DNA of 36,438 bases from positions 294,316-330,753 of the forward strand of contig MNCI01011495.1 in the NCBI GenBank assembly GCA_015680685.1, in the 5' to 3' direction. Shown piece after piece: positions 19,000-29,403 of the stretch (positions within the stretch are counted from its first letter, which is position 1; each line of letters opens with the position of its first letter). Source of the DNA: Gnetum montanum. Lineage: Eukaryota > Streptophyta > Gnetopsida > Gnetales > Gnetaceae. A model generated the notes under the pieces. That model ran no database searches. It saw only the letters and a program-made list of their open reading frames with translations, and was not told where the DNA came from. The position numbers and the translations under genes were made by a program.

Positions 19000-21063
19000 A
19001 AATTAAAGACCATGACAAAAACTGATAACACAACTCCTTTGGCAACTTGAATACAAGGAAGAAAATCAAATAGTCCCAGGTGCTGGAGGTTCTTGATGTG
19101 GCAAACGACCTTCTCTTACCTGTAGTGCACATGGCTATTGTGGTTGAGACTATGGTTATGATTGTCCAGCTATAGTTATGACTACTGGTGGAAGATGGAA
19201 AGCTTCAAGCAATTCTTTCATCCTCTCCTTCTTACCCCAAGGATTGTACATAGTTCACATGACATCATGAATGTTGGTCGATACAAGAATATCCCACAGA
19301 CAGGAAATTGTAGGGAATAACTCCTTCACATTGACAAACTAGGCTACAAATTGCTTCCATTCAACATCAAATGCCTTGATAGCATTTTGTAGCTCCTGGT
19401 AGTCATTCATACTTTGGGTTAGGTTCTCAATTATGAATCTTTAATCAATGAAGTGCTACCTGAGAACATTAAGTTCAACATTTATCATTTCCAGTTTCTA
19501 ATTTATCTCCTTATGGTGCTTGAAATCGACCTCATATAATAGGTACAAGCTACCCACTTGCTTCTTCAAATCTAACATTGGCCTTTTAGTAGTTAGCATT
19601 TCCAAGTTTGCATAGCAGAGGTTGGCGACATCCATGTATTTAGTTATCTCCTCAATCTACAGCTTCTTGAGGTATGTTTTAGCTTTATTGTATGCATTCA
19701 ACCCATCAAAGTTAGGCTGCCACACGTCACCTTCTTGTTGGAGCTGCTAGAAGGCCTCATTCACCTTTGCCTTCACCATTGGATGTGGTTTTTATTAATC
19801 TCCTTCTGCAACCCAACCTAGTACTTGTAGTAATTTTTGATCCTTTCGAATTTAAGGGCTTCATACTTTCAAGTAGTGATTTCAATTATAGACCTCTAGC
19901 AAAGGGCATGAACCTCGTCCATCGAGAGATTATAATCCTTTACTGCCAACCTCCTTAGGTCCATTATCACCTTGGCAAGATGCTTCTATTGCTACCTCAT
20001 ATATTCAACCATTTTCTACAAGAGTTGTTCTTAGAGTTTTTGCATGCACTTCAGGGCAGCATGCACCTTCAACATTTTTTCATGAGTGGGTGGTGGTGGT
20101 GGTTGCTTCTCTTTCTTAATTATGACATGGACCTTATCTTTCATCATTTTTTCCCAAGAGGCAGTAAGAGTATGTATCAATGTATCATTGAAGTAGCAAG
20201 CTATCGCTTCCCTTTTGCATAATTTTTTGATCAAGCATAGAAAGTTGAGTGCCTTCTTTCCATGATCATTTTCTTTGAATGACTTCTCTATCTTGAAATA
20301 GATCAACTATGAAAGGTTGATGGAGAATTTCCACTTAAAGTGGTGCATGCAAGGGTAGAGAAGGCTATTAGCTTACTAAACCTCACCATTGAATTGAGGT
20401 GGTAGGCCACTATCTTAAAGTAAGCATGTTCTATCATGGTGAGTGCATCATACTCCTTGCGGTCCATTGCATAGCGCCATTGGATCCACTTCTTTTTGAC
20501 CTTTGGATCTACTTGCATAGAAATCTTTGCTAGATTGGTCCCAATTTCAAGAAAGCTAAGGGCCTTAGAGATGACCTTCACCAAGTAGGACATACTTATG
20601 TCCTTAATCTTCATAGTGGTATTTAACTATTTGTTATTCTAGAAGAGATATGTCTCTCCCATGTACCACTTCCCATTGGAAGTAATGATTGGCCACCTGG
20701 GAGAGCTTTGCAGTTTGGTTTTGACATCTTTTGGGACAAAGTCTAGGAAGGTACCAAAGTTCAATTCTTGGAGAATTAAAGGTTGGATATCCCTAGACTA
20801 AATTTTTCTAAAGAAAATATCTGTTAATGTGACCTCAAGGCTTGGCCTTGGTCTTGGTGCCTCATCCTAGTGGGATTACTTTGTTTTAGCTTGGGGATTT
20901 TGACATACAATTCAACTTCGAGCTTCTCCTGAAGAGGTCCTATTGTATGGGTTTCAACTACCTAATCCTGGGGTTGTTCTTGTTGGCTCCTTCTAGTTCT
21001 AGGATGTTTGTTCCTTGGTTGGGATGATCCTCCTTCTTGTGGATGTTTCACTCTTAGTGTCAT
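19000..21063 (-). pseudogene. E3 3' ORF of unknown function (env-like position)
   Basis: A broken reading frame of about 650 codons lies between integrase and the 3' LTR. The likely start is the minus-strand ATG 21061-21063 (MTLRVKHPQEGG), followed by a basic Gln/Arg/Pro-rich stretch. A folded-looking region comes next: PLILQELNFGTFLDFVPKDV near 20740-20800, NGKWYMGETYLF near 20645-20680, and an open frame over 20303-20614 containing KKKWIQWRYAMDRKEYDAL. The frame shifts to 20031-20306 (four-base overlap), which ends near QPPPPPTHEKMLKVHAAL. Beyond that the frame is scrambled but rich in helix-forming charged residues. Athila elements carry an env-like ORF at this position, but I do not recognise this protein, and a membrane segment is not clearly supported. 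E2 lacks it. Confidence 0.6.
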
Positions 21064-22985
21064 TTGTAATCATAACATGATCAAGGATTAGCATTTGGTG
21101 TGTAACTTTATAACACTTGAGTACCTTATCTCTTTGGATTAGTTACACTTTACTGAGTTGTGATCATGGAAGATTTGATTATTTTAATAATTTTTCATTT
21201 TAATGTCTATGATATTTCATTAGAAAGCTAAACCTTGTGGGAGTTAAAAAAAATTCAAAAAACGTTTTGTAAAAAACCTAAGGTTTTTGGTTCCCACATT
21301 GTAAAGCTCACCTCCAATAGCTACAAAAATGAAAAATGAGGTTGATCAGACAAATGGTATGAAAGTTATGGGCTTTGGAAGGTTTTGGGCTGTGAAAATT
21401 GCAAAAACTCTTTTCCTGTTTATGAGAAAATGACAAAAATGTGTTGAGTGTTGGATGCTATTTATGAGATTTTTACCTTGTATTGATGGGATTGCGTTGA
21501 TGCAGCCAATTGCATTGACAGGATCCCATCAACGTAGTAGAAGAAAGAATTTTTCAAATTTTTTAAAATGGGGGAAAATAAAGAGTTTTTACTCAAAATT
21601 AGAGTCTAAGGAAGCTCAAGAAGCCAAGAACACAATGAAATGCATGAAGAGGGCTAGATAATGTAGAAAAATGAAGATTTTATTGGGAGAATGATGAAGA
21701 AATGCCATGAAGGAGTGCACAACTAGATGTAACTGATGTGGAGCACAAAAGATTTGAATGCAAAAATGCCTAAGGAATAAGAAACTTAACTAATTGAACC
21801 AAGGAGCATGCAAGTGGGTCCTTCCCATAGCAGGCTCATGCCCATAATGCCCTTGCATTCCCTCAAAATAAGGAGTTTGTGGGCCCCGTGGATGAATAAT
21901 GGTTATGATAAGTTAAGGAATGAATCACCAAAGAGACTATCTAATAATTTTAACATATCAAATTAAGACATTGAACAAAACATCAAAAGAGGTAGTGAGG
22001 TGAGATATGCAAATCAAAGATGGATGAGGTGGAGAGTGGAATGGAGTCCCTTATTGTGGTCACATGAAGTCCCTTGTATATTTCGTGATTAGTATGGCCT
22101 AATAATATCCATCCTTCAAATTAAAACTAATCACTTTCAGTGACTTCGCATCGACACTCCAAGACTAGTCCACCCCCTCAAGCAACAAGAATATTCCCAT
22201 AGATCAATCACCATTCCTAAAAGAGAAGAATATAGAAGTAGGAAGTGAGATGGGCCTTAGTTAGAGGGGGTCTTCAAGCATTGGTAACATGTCTTTCTAG
22301 TCCCATAGCCAATGCTTGTAGCCCATTATTTGGTCTAAGGGACGTGCTTTGAATTTCCATGAATTTTTTTTAATTTTTTCAATGGAAACCACATCATGCA
22401 ATGACTTTAGCTTTCTTTTATTGTTCGACCGTAGAATGGTGAGAAATCCATGAGAACACTCATGCATCTAAGAGCATAGGTAAGTAAAAAGAGCATTAAA
22501 TCCCCTTGAATTCATACCCTTTTCTATCCATTTAATCATTCCCAATTTTGAAAACTATCAAGGTCACAAGTTCATTATAATTTTCTTTTAAGAAGAAACC
22601 ACATATTTCCAAAACAGGGGAAGACCATAGAGTTTTGTGGATGGGTGGATGATGTGGACTCACTACCTATTATCATGAAAAAGAAACCATGTCTTAGTTA
22701 TCAACAACAAAATGTAAAGATAAAATCCAAACATTAGCAATCAAATAACATTATAGTAGAAACCACCATTAATCAATAGCTACAATTGCACTTCTAGCAA
22801 CAACAAAGAAAAATAAAACATAAGAAAAGAATTAAAAAAACTCTAACCAAATAAATTAAAATATAGAAGAAATTCTAAAATATTTAAGAAAGAGAAAAAT
22901 GTACTAAAACTAGTATAAAACAAAACAGTGAATAAATGAGGAGCCATTTTGATAGATTGACATGGATGGCCATCTCCCCCATGAC
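21064..22985 (-). other. E3 non-coding stretch between 3' ORF and integrase
   Basis: About 1.9 kb without a supported gene. It holds a copy of U3-like motif sequence at about 21483-21536 (gatgggattgcgttgatgca, then ggatcccatcaacg), blocks shared with E2 at 21811-21857 and 22248-22360, and the aaccacatcatgcaatgac block at 22385 shared with E1 and E2. From 22800 to 22935 it is A-rich. Confidence 0.65.
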
Positions 22986-23019
22986 TAAGTTGGAAGGAGG
23001 AGATTTAAAAATTTAAGCA

Positions 23020-24060
23020 TGCATGTTCATGTATTGAGGTGTTTTGGTCATTGACTTTGTTAGGTTCATGGAAATTTTTTATTTGTTGCATGTTGACTAG
23101 TAGTTTCTTGTTTAGGCGTTCAAGTTTGTAGATTAACATGACCCTAGATGGAAAGGTTTTGTAGATAATATAAGGTCTCTTCCACAATTTTTAGAACATT
23201 TTTTTGTGTGGTACGTACATGGGATTTTAGTAGAAGAACATATCTCACAGTTGAAATTTTACTTTCCTTATTCTAAGGTCATGGCATTATTTGTTGAATG
23301 CCTAGTGCAACTCATTAGAAGATAAGGCTACCAATCGGTTCTTGTCTAGTAAGTTAAGGTTCATAAATCTTTCTTTCTATGCTAGACTAAGGTCAAGATA
23401 GTGTATGGAGCTCCATTTGAATTAGAAGAGTTGGTAATTTTTTGTACGTAAGCTCATAAGGAGGGTAATCAATAGGAAGTTTCCAAGTGGAGTGATAGGT
23501 CCAAAGGGCATCATTGAGTTTTGTGCTCCAATCCCTCCTATATTACTAATGGTTCTTGTTAGTATTTTCATGATCTTTGCATGAGATTCCTAACAGTAGT
23601 GCCTATGAAATAAGTATCATTTTCAAAAATAAGTGCACGTGGAACCCCAAACCTATTTACAACATATTGTGGTACAAACCAAGCAATTGTAGAAGATGTG
23701 AAATAGATGATTATTGTATCTTTTTCCCATTTTGTACAATAGTCAACATTGACTATGATGTATGCCTTTTCATTCGACATGGATGTGATGAGACCCATGA
23801 AGTCAATGCCTTAAATATTGAAGGGGTCATGTGGTTGGATCCACTACTAAAGTTGCTCCATACAAGTAGTCATGCCACCATCACGTTGGTAGCATTCATA
23901 GGAGCAAATGAAGTGGTGAGCATTCTTGAAAGGTATTGGCCAATGATACCCTGCCATGAAGATCTTAATGGTTGTGTATCTCCTAGTATAGTGGTTCCCA
24001 CAAGGGCCCTCATGAGCATCTTGGAGCAATGTGCAGTTGATCAACATGAGGTACACACTA
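23020..24060 (-). pseudogene. E3 integrase, core-deleted
   Basis: The zinc domain over 23847-24056 reads HEGPCGNHYTRR, then GYHWPIPFKNAHHFICSYECYQRDGG; one expected Cys is now Tyr. The core begins with GIDFMG near 23785-23805, preceded by a TAA or TAG. The second acidic residue lies in IFENDTYF where E1 has ILDNGTHF, so Asp is Glu. After NLM near 23580 the frame jumps directly to KILTRT near 23550. About 25 codons present in E1, including the catalytic Glu, are missing, so the enzyme is dead by deletion. The C-terminal GPY/F module is at 23130-23187 (LWKRPYIIYKTF, then KLLVNMQQ). The longest open frame in the window, plus strand 23577-24077, is only the antisense of this domain. Confidence 0.88.
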
Positions 24061-24315
24061 AAAAACTAGGCCATTGATGCACATCTTATAAAGATGTCTA
24101 TTGATTTCTATGAAACATTTTTCATGGTGAAGAAACTATTATTTCTTCTTGTTATTCCAATCTTGTGTCATCTCTTGAGTAAGAAGATAGGTGAGAATGC
24201 TATCATGCCAATTGCTTGTAGTGGGTATTTGTTCAATTATAGCATTGGCAAAGACAAGTTCATCAGGAAACTAATTTGATAATGGGCTCTCCTCCTCTTT
24301 GTTCTCCTATCTTAA
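24061..24315 (-). pseudogene. E3 RNase H-integrase linker
   Basis: Homologous to E1 1741-2032: ENKEEESPLSN, then DSILTYLLTQEM and NKKK on the minus strand. Stops are present. Confidence 0.65.
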
Positions 24316-24700
24316 CTAAGACAAGTCATCAGCAACCATGTTCTCAGTTCCCTTTCAATCTACCATTTTAAGATGAAATTCCTAGAAGATCACCAACCAT
24401 CGTATGACACAAGGGCTCACCATTGGTTTATTCATCAGGAACCAAATTACACTGTGGTCTGTGTGCACAAACATCTTGTACTGAAGCACAAAATCCCTAA
24501 ATTTCTCTAGGTTGAACACCACTACTATGAATTCTTTTTCTACTATGGTGTGGTTTAACTATGCATCCACAATGCTTTTTCTTGCACAGTGGATATAGTA
24601 AGGATGTTTTTCATCATCCAACTATGTGAGCATGGCCCCCAAGGCATAATTAGAAGCATTCATCATGATATAAAAGGTTCTGGACCAATTAGGTGCTTGT
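24316..24700 (-). pseudogene. E3 RNase H domain (decayed)
   Basis: The minus strand gives FYIMMNASNYALGAMLT near 24650-24690 with the first catalytic Asp changed to Asn (GAT to AAT), VEKEFIVVVFNLEKFRDFVL near 24500-24545, HTDHSVIWFLMNKPM near 24440, and GTENMVADDLS near 24330. TAG stops at 24622-24624 and 24316-24318 match those of E1. Confidence 0.88.
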
Positions 24701-25545
24701 AAAATTGGAGTTTTCACAAGCTTCTCTTTGAGCTGCTGGAATGCACATTCACATTTCTTAGCCTAGATAAACAAAGCATCCTTCTTTGTCAACTCCACTA
24801 ATGGTTTGAAAATCTTAGAGAAATTCTCAATGAATTGCCAATAGTAGTTAGTGTGTCTAAGGAATAACCTCACATCTTTAAGAATTTTTGATTGTCTAGT
24901 TATTTCTTGGATGATTTAGGGTTAACTTCGATTCCTTTGAGATTTTGTGCCCCAACATAATGCCTTCCTAGACCATCAAGTGACTTTTTACCAATTGGAC
25001 CTAAGGTTTTTCTTCATACATATTTTTAGCACTTACTCAAATGTAGCCCCATATGTGAAGAAGTCATTCATAAAGAATTCCACCCAGCTACCAATCTATT
25101 GTTGGAACATGCTTAGGATAAGGTGTTGAAATGTGGTAGGGGCATTGCATAGGCTAAATGACATATTTCTATGTGAAATTTTCCCAAGGACTTACGAATG
25201 TTGTTTTGGCTTGATCCTCTGGTGCTATCTAAATTTGGTTATAGTCACTATAACCATCTAAAAAACTATAGTAGCAATTCCTAGAAATGGCATTCAAGAC
25301 CCAATTCACAAATGGCAACAAAAAATGGTCTTTTTATGTTACCATGTTCAATAGCCTAAAATTGATGCAGACCATCTTTCTTTGGCACTATCATAAGTGG
25401 GCTAACCCACTTGCTATTCGCAATGGGATAGATGAACCTTACCTTGAGGAGTTATTCAATCTCCTCATTAATGATCTGCTTTAATTTGGAATTCAACCAC
25501 TACTACGATTGTCTCTTTCACTTAATGGAAGGATATGTGTAAATG
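24701..25545 (-). pseudogene. E3 reverse transcriptase (decayed)
   Basis: Unlike E1, the RT is continuous here. RICQHHIY near 25541-25570 is followed by a scrambled fingers region, then KDHFLLPF near 25315-25335, motif A YYSFLDGYSDYNQI near 25235-25275, and the active-site box FMNDF at 25060-25074, where the first Asp is Asn (G-to-A). The thumb is at 24810-24900 (LRHTNYYWQFIENFSK). TAG 25096-25098 is shared with E1. About eight codons between FMNDF and VLK are missing relative to E1. This copy allows the E1 gap at 3065 to be sized: 25310-25540 has no counterpart there, about 230 bases. Confidence 0.88.
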
Positions 25546-25990
25546 TGATGTTGGCATATCCTAGCATCAATTCCAGTGAGTTCAAGATATGACTAAGAAA
25601 ATGTTGTTAGCCATTTATTTACCAACTTCAATAGTTTATTTTTTTGTGCAGGACCAAGATTGGCATTAATAATAACTAACTTGCCATTTTTTGAAAAATC
25701 ATACTTCATTCTAGTTGGTAAATTTTTAGCTTAAGGAACTCTTATTTAAAACTTTTAGGGATCTCCAACTCTCCCCACTTAGTATCATCAGGTTCATCAG
25801 AGAGTTGATGATGGATTTGCTCCATCTCGTCCATGCCTTCAATGTAGGCACTTGTAAGGCTCTTAGTTTGTTCCATATAGAAGGTTGAGCTACTTTCAAG
25901 TTCAACTATCATCCATTGGATGTCCTCTTATTTTGTGGTTGTTGTGTATAGACACATTTGAATTTCTATCACATTGATACATTATCTGCA
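25546..25990 (-). pseudogene. E3 protease-RT linker
   Basis: The minus strand includes MDEMEQIHHQLSDEPDDTKW and GELEIPKSFK near 25745-25775, homologous to GKLEIPEKFK in the misoriented E1 segment. A TAA follows at 25742-25744 at the same site as the E1 TAG 3568-3570. Confidence 0.75.
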
Positions 25991-26546
25991 TGCTATGATT
26001 GATGTGCTTTTTATGGTCCATAATTTCTGCATATAGTTTCACCCTATGTCACTATATGTGATGCATGAAACATGCTTTCTCTTGATATTTTTGAAATCAT
26101 TTTCCTTGAAAATTTCCAAGGAGAGGTCTATAATTCCTATTGAGGCATCAATCATGCTCAACCAATCCCTTTCCATAATGATTACAAAGACCCCCTTGCA
26201 AATATCTACACAAATCACTAGGAAGTCAATAGGATAGAACCATCCACAAATGTTGGTCATAATATACTTCACCAAATCCCAAGGGAATGGTGATGGACTA
26301 ATCTACCAACTCAAGATGAATGTTACTCTTCTTCAGAGGAGGCAGGTTCTAGGCTTTGTACATTTCATGGAAGATCAAATTCACACTAGAACCTAAGTCC
26401 ATAAGATCTTTATGAGTTTCATTCCTAGTGACTTGCAAGTAATATAGGGGACTCCCAGGATTAGGGCTTTTCCTAGGAATGTGGCCAATCTTGATCCAAT
26501 TGGTGACCGCATGGATCAACATGATAGTATGCATTTTGTAAGGCAT
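25991..26546 (-). pseudogene. E3 aspartic protease (retropepsin)
   Basis: The frame over 26349-26546 gives LIHAVTNWIKIGHIPRK, then KDLMDLGSSVNLIF, with the catalytic D-L-G triad intact (Asp codon 26397-26399). After a frame change, the frame over 26039-26275 gives ICGWFYPIDFLVICVDI, then IIMERDWLSMIDASIGI, the C-terminal strands. The unbroken version of the VDFLVI region here shows that the TAG in E1 is private to E1. Confidence 0.85.
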
Positions 26547-27167
26547 TTGGTTTGAAGGGCTTTTGAATGATGTAGCAGAGGATGAGGGAGAGGCAAGATC
26601 ATCAACTACAAGTGTCTGTGAGGGCTTACAAGGATTGTTGATTTTGAAGAAAGGTCTTCTTCATGGTTTATTTTATAAATCATTCAACTAGGAAGCTAGC
26701 TATAAGTTAAGAGCCCTTGTGACATTTCTTTGTTGTGACTTGGCAGGAATTTTGTCATGCATGGATGAAGCTAGTGGAAATTCAGTTAAGGGCAAAGGTA
26801 CAAGTGCAAAAGGATGAGGAGGGTAGAATGAAAATAAGGATTCCCCTCTTGGAGATAGAGCTTTGACTATTTAGGAGGGTAGCATTATTTTTGGAAAGAT
26901 GTGTGATTGGAAGAGTCACGTAGAAAAATCAATTACTAAACATAGTACTCATATGGATCTAGTTGTTGATACTACCTTGGATGGTGGCATCCACCACAAC
27001 TATGGCTGTTGCCACTACTATTATTGTTCATGAGGTTGGGATGGAGCTCCACTCAGATAGTAGTCTTGTTATTGTTGAAACGGCTTGTAGTTATCTTGAG
27101 GATAAGGTAACCTCCTAGGTGCTTGCCTTCTTACCAATCTAGGATTTAGTGCATACACCCTAGACTT
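26547..27167 (-). pseudogene. E3 Gag-protease spacer
   Basis: A proline- and hydrophobic-rich linker (YPPHPFALVPLPLTEFPLA near 26780-26840) homologous to 4344-4840. It begins after TAG 27168-27170 with VYALNP, as in E1. Confidence 0.6.
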
Positions 27168-28610
27168 CTACAAGTGTGACATAATGGGGTAACATTCCTT
27201 AGGATGCTCATATTGGTAGATGTCACATCCACCATCATCATTTGTTTTAGACTTTGCAATATTTTCAACAATAGCAGATTTTCCCTCATCCCTTTGATAG
27301 GCATGTTTAGCTTCTTTCATTCTCCTCCGATCATGATCACTACCTTGATCTTTGGACTCTTCTACGATTCTAAGGGTAGTTTGGAATTTTTCATTCAAAG
27401 AATCCCACATTTTATCTACCTTGGCTGATATTTCAAAAATAGATTTTTTAATTTACAAGGATTTATGTTGCACCACTTCATTAAGTGATGTCTTCCTTGC
27501 ATTATCACAAAACTAGAATTCTCTTTTTTGGATGGAAGGGTCCTAGTTGTACTCTTCCATACTTTCCGTTTTTCTCAACTTGTCTTATTCTTTGGTCACT
27601 TGATCAATCAGCCTTTGGATTTGATGAGCCCTTAGTTTTGAAAGTATCCCTTGGGCATAGACCCCAAGAGTTCTCCTCATTTCTATTTTTAGCCCATTTA
27701 TGATATGGTAGAGCTACACCCTTTGAGAAAAGTCATAGCCTAGGAACCTATGTAATAGAGAGTAATATCAATCCATGTTTGCATCCAAGTATTCATGTGT
27801 TCCTTGTCTTCACCCTTGGATATACTTCCTTAGATTAGACACTCAGGAGTGCGTTTGATACTTGTCATTGAAGAGTTCAAACATTGTACTCCATCATCGG
27901 ATTGATTTTGGTTCTATGGATCAGTACCAGCTTTTAGCCTCATTGATGAGTGTTCTAGGGAACATCTTTAATTTTTGGTATTTGTTTTCCACATTCTATA
28001 AGACACAAGCATCGTGAAAGGCTTAAAGATGATTTTGTGGATCTAAGTTGTATCCCCCTTTGAACTTGGGGATATTGTTCATATCTAAGCATTTGATTCT
28101 ACTATCTTTCACATGCCTCATTGGAATCCTCATGGCCTTTGCAATGTTTAGCATGTTCTTTTTTGCAAGCAAAGGCTCATCATAATCATAGCCCATATGA
28201 TGGCCATGATGCCTATGATGTCCTAGGCTATCCCTTCTTTTTTGGTGGTGGGCCTTCATTGATTGCCCACTCCCTTGGTCTCTACTATTCTAGTTGGTCC
28301 TGCAATCATCTCTATCCCACTAGTCACCTCCATCATGGTCTTGTCCTGTACAGTTTCAATGTGAGCTAGAGGAGGAAGAAGATGAGGATGTTGGAGGTGA
28401 AGAGGAAGGAGAGCTAGTACTAGCATAATGCCTACTACTCTCTCTCCTTTGGTCATGGCTACGTTCACCATGTCTATCTCTATCATGATGCTTGCCCTGG
28501 TTCTTGCCTTAACTCCCTCATCTGGAGTCCTCATGGTCATGGGACCCATTCTTTCCTAAACCAGAATTGTTTACAATGGACTATAAATTATGGTTAGGAT
28601 CCCCTTCATC
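27168..28610 (-). pseudogene. E3 gag, main part (decayed)
   Basis: From the gap at 28611 leftwards: an Arg/His/Ser-rich segment (HHDRDRHGERSHDQRRESSR near 28430-28490, then SSPSSSPPTSSSSS), a His-rich stretch GHHRHHGHHMGYDYD near 28180-28225, and the Retrotrans_gag core (DMNNIPKFKGGYNLDPQNHL at 28023-28085). A charged region follows, ending in CDIYQYEHPKECYP near 27195-27235, a zinc-knuckle relic with the second Cys as Tyr. TAG 27543-27545 and TAA 27585-27587 are shared with E2. The frame ends at TAG 27168-27170, shared with E1. The N-terminal part is in the misoriented segment to the right. Confidence 0.85.
28416..28610 (-). repeat. Inverted-repeat arm (195 bp, E3 gag)
   Basis: Exact reverse complement of 29209-29403 by eye. 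Ends at the N at 28611. This copy is continuous with the rest of E3 gag and is in the correct orientation. Confidence 0.9.
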
Positions 28611-28611
28611 N

Positions 28612-28636
28612 AATAGGAACTGCTCACTGCTCATCA
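28612..28636 (+). repeat. E3 5' LTR stub (25 bp at the gap)
   Basis: It ends in tgctcatca and matches the reverse complement of the first 25 bases of the E3 3' LTR at 21 of 25 positions. This shows which element the misoriented segment belongs to. Confidence 0.8.
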
Positions 28637-28656
28637 TTGGTATTATTGCTAGGGAC
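28637..28656 (+). promoter_or_regulatory. E3 primer binding site, decayed tRNA-Asp type
   Basis: Reads TTGGTATTATTGCTAGGGAC directly after the LTR stub. Seven differences from TGGCGCCGTTGCCGGGGA, all C-to-T or G-to-A. Shown on the plus strand because of the misorientation. Confidence 0.8.
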
Positions 28657-28787
28657 TTTAGTTAGCTACATGTGCTACCTAGGAGTTAGTGAAATTATAC
28701 AATGACATTGTAACAAACCCGAAAGTAACATCATTAAGAAAAGTAATAATAATAACAAAAACACACTATTATTATTTCTATCTAATA

Positions 28788-29208
28788 TGGCTTCTTCTCA
28801 TAGGGGAGATTCTCTACTACCATACAAAGGTGGATCCAATTAGCAAATGCATGAAAAGTCAAAACTAGCAATGCCCCAATAATGCAAAGTGGTCTATACT
28901 CACCACAATGAGCATGTTCCATACTTCACCTTCATATTGCATTAAGATGAATAGCTGTGATGGAGGATCATGGAGGGAAACATTATGTTGTTTCCTAATC
29001 AATGAGTTCTTATGATGCTACTCCAAACTCTCATGAAATTGGGCATCGCAAGGCTCAATGTAAAGTATGTTGTGCAGGACCATGACTATTAGGATTATCC
29101 TTCCACTAAGGCATGACAAAAGAAAGATGAGCAATAGGAGATTCGATATGAGGAGAGAATCCCTTCTCTAGGAGTTTTCAAAACATTAATTCTCCTCCTC
29201 TCTTCTTT
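28788..29208 (+). pseudogene. E3 gag N-terminus, displayed on the wrong strand
   Basis: The ATG at 28788 gives MASSHRGDSLLPYKGG, comparable with MSSPHR in E2 and MSPSSY in E1. Then come PYFTFILH near 28920 and, after a TAA, DE followed by TAG 28952-28954, the same place as the E1 stop 6561-6563. Further along the frame is broken. It joins the gag part left of 28610 once orientation is corrected. Confidence 0.8.
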
Positions 29209-29403
29209 GATGAAGGGGATCCTAACCATAATTTATAGTCCATTGTAAACAATTCTGGTTTAGGAAAGAATGGGTCCCATGACCATGAGGACTCCAGATG
29301 AGGGAGTTAAGGCAAGAACCAGGGCAAGCATCATGATAGAGATAGACATGGTGAACGTAGCCATGACCAAAGGAGAGAGAGTAGTAGGCATTATGCTAGT
29401 ACT
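29209..29403 (+). repeat. Inverted-repeat arm (195 bp, duplicate of E3 gag)
   Basis: Reverse complement of 28416-28610. Ends directly at the N at 29404. Treated as the same DNA placed twice. Confidence 0.9.

Larger units (their letters stand above)
17978..29403 (-). mobile_element. E3: Athila/Tat-like Ty3 element with an additional 3' ORF
   Basis: The minus strand reads, from right to left: LTR stub and primer site (inside a misoriented segment at 28612-29403), gag, protease, RT, RNase H, integrase, a long non-coding stretch, a 3' ORF of unknown function, polypurine tract and 3' LTR. The total is about 11 kb plus the LTR part hidden in the gap, close to the size of Athila-type elements. All genes are broken. 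It is the most complete copy in the window and the only one with the extra ORF in view. Confidence 0.9.

Noticed and set aside
23577-24077. A 166-codon plus-strand open frame, the longest in the window
   Set aside because: It is the antisense of the E3 integrase zinc and core domains, whose motifs are clear on the minus strand.
28416-29403. A second perfect inverted repeat as a foldback transposon
   Set aside because: Same N-bounded pattern; the loop contains the E3 LTR end, primer site and gag start in the wrong orientation.
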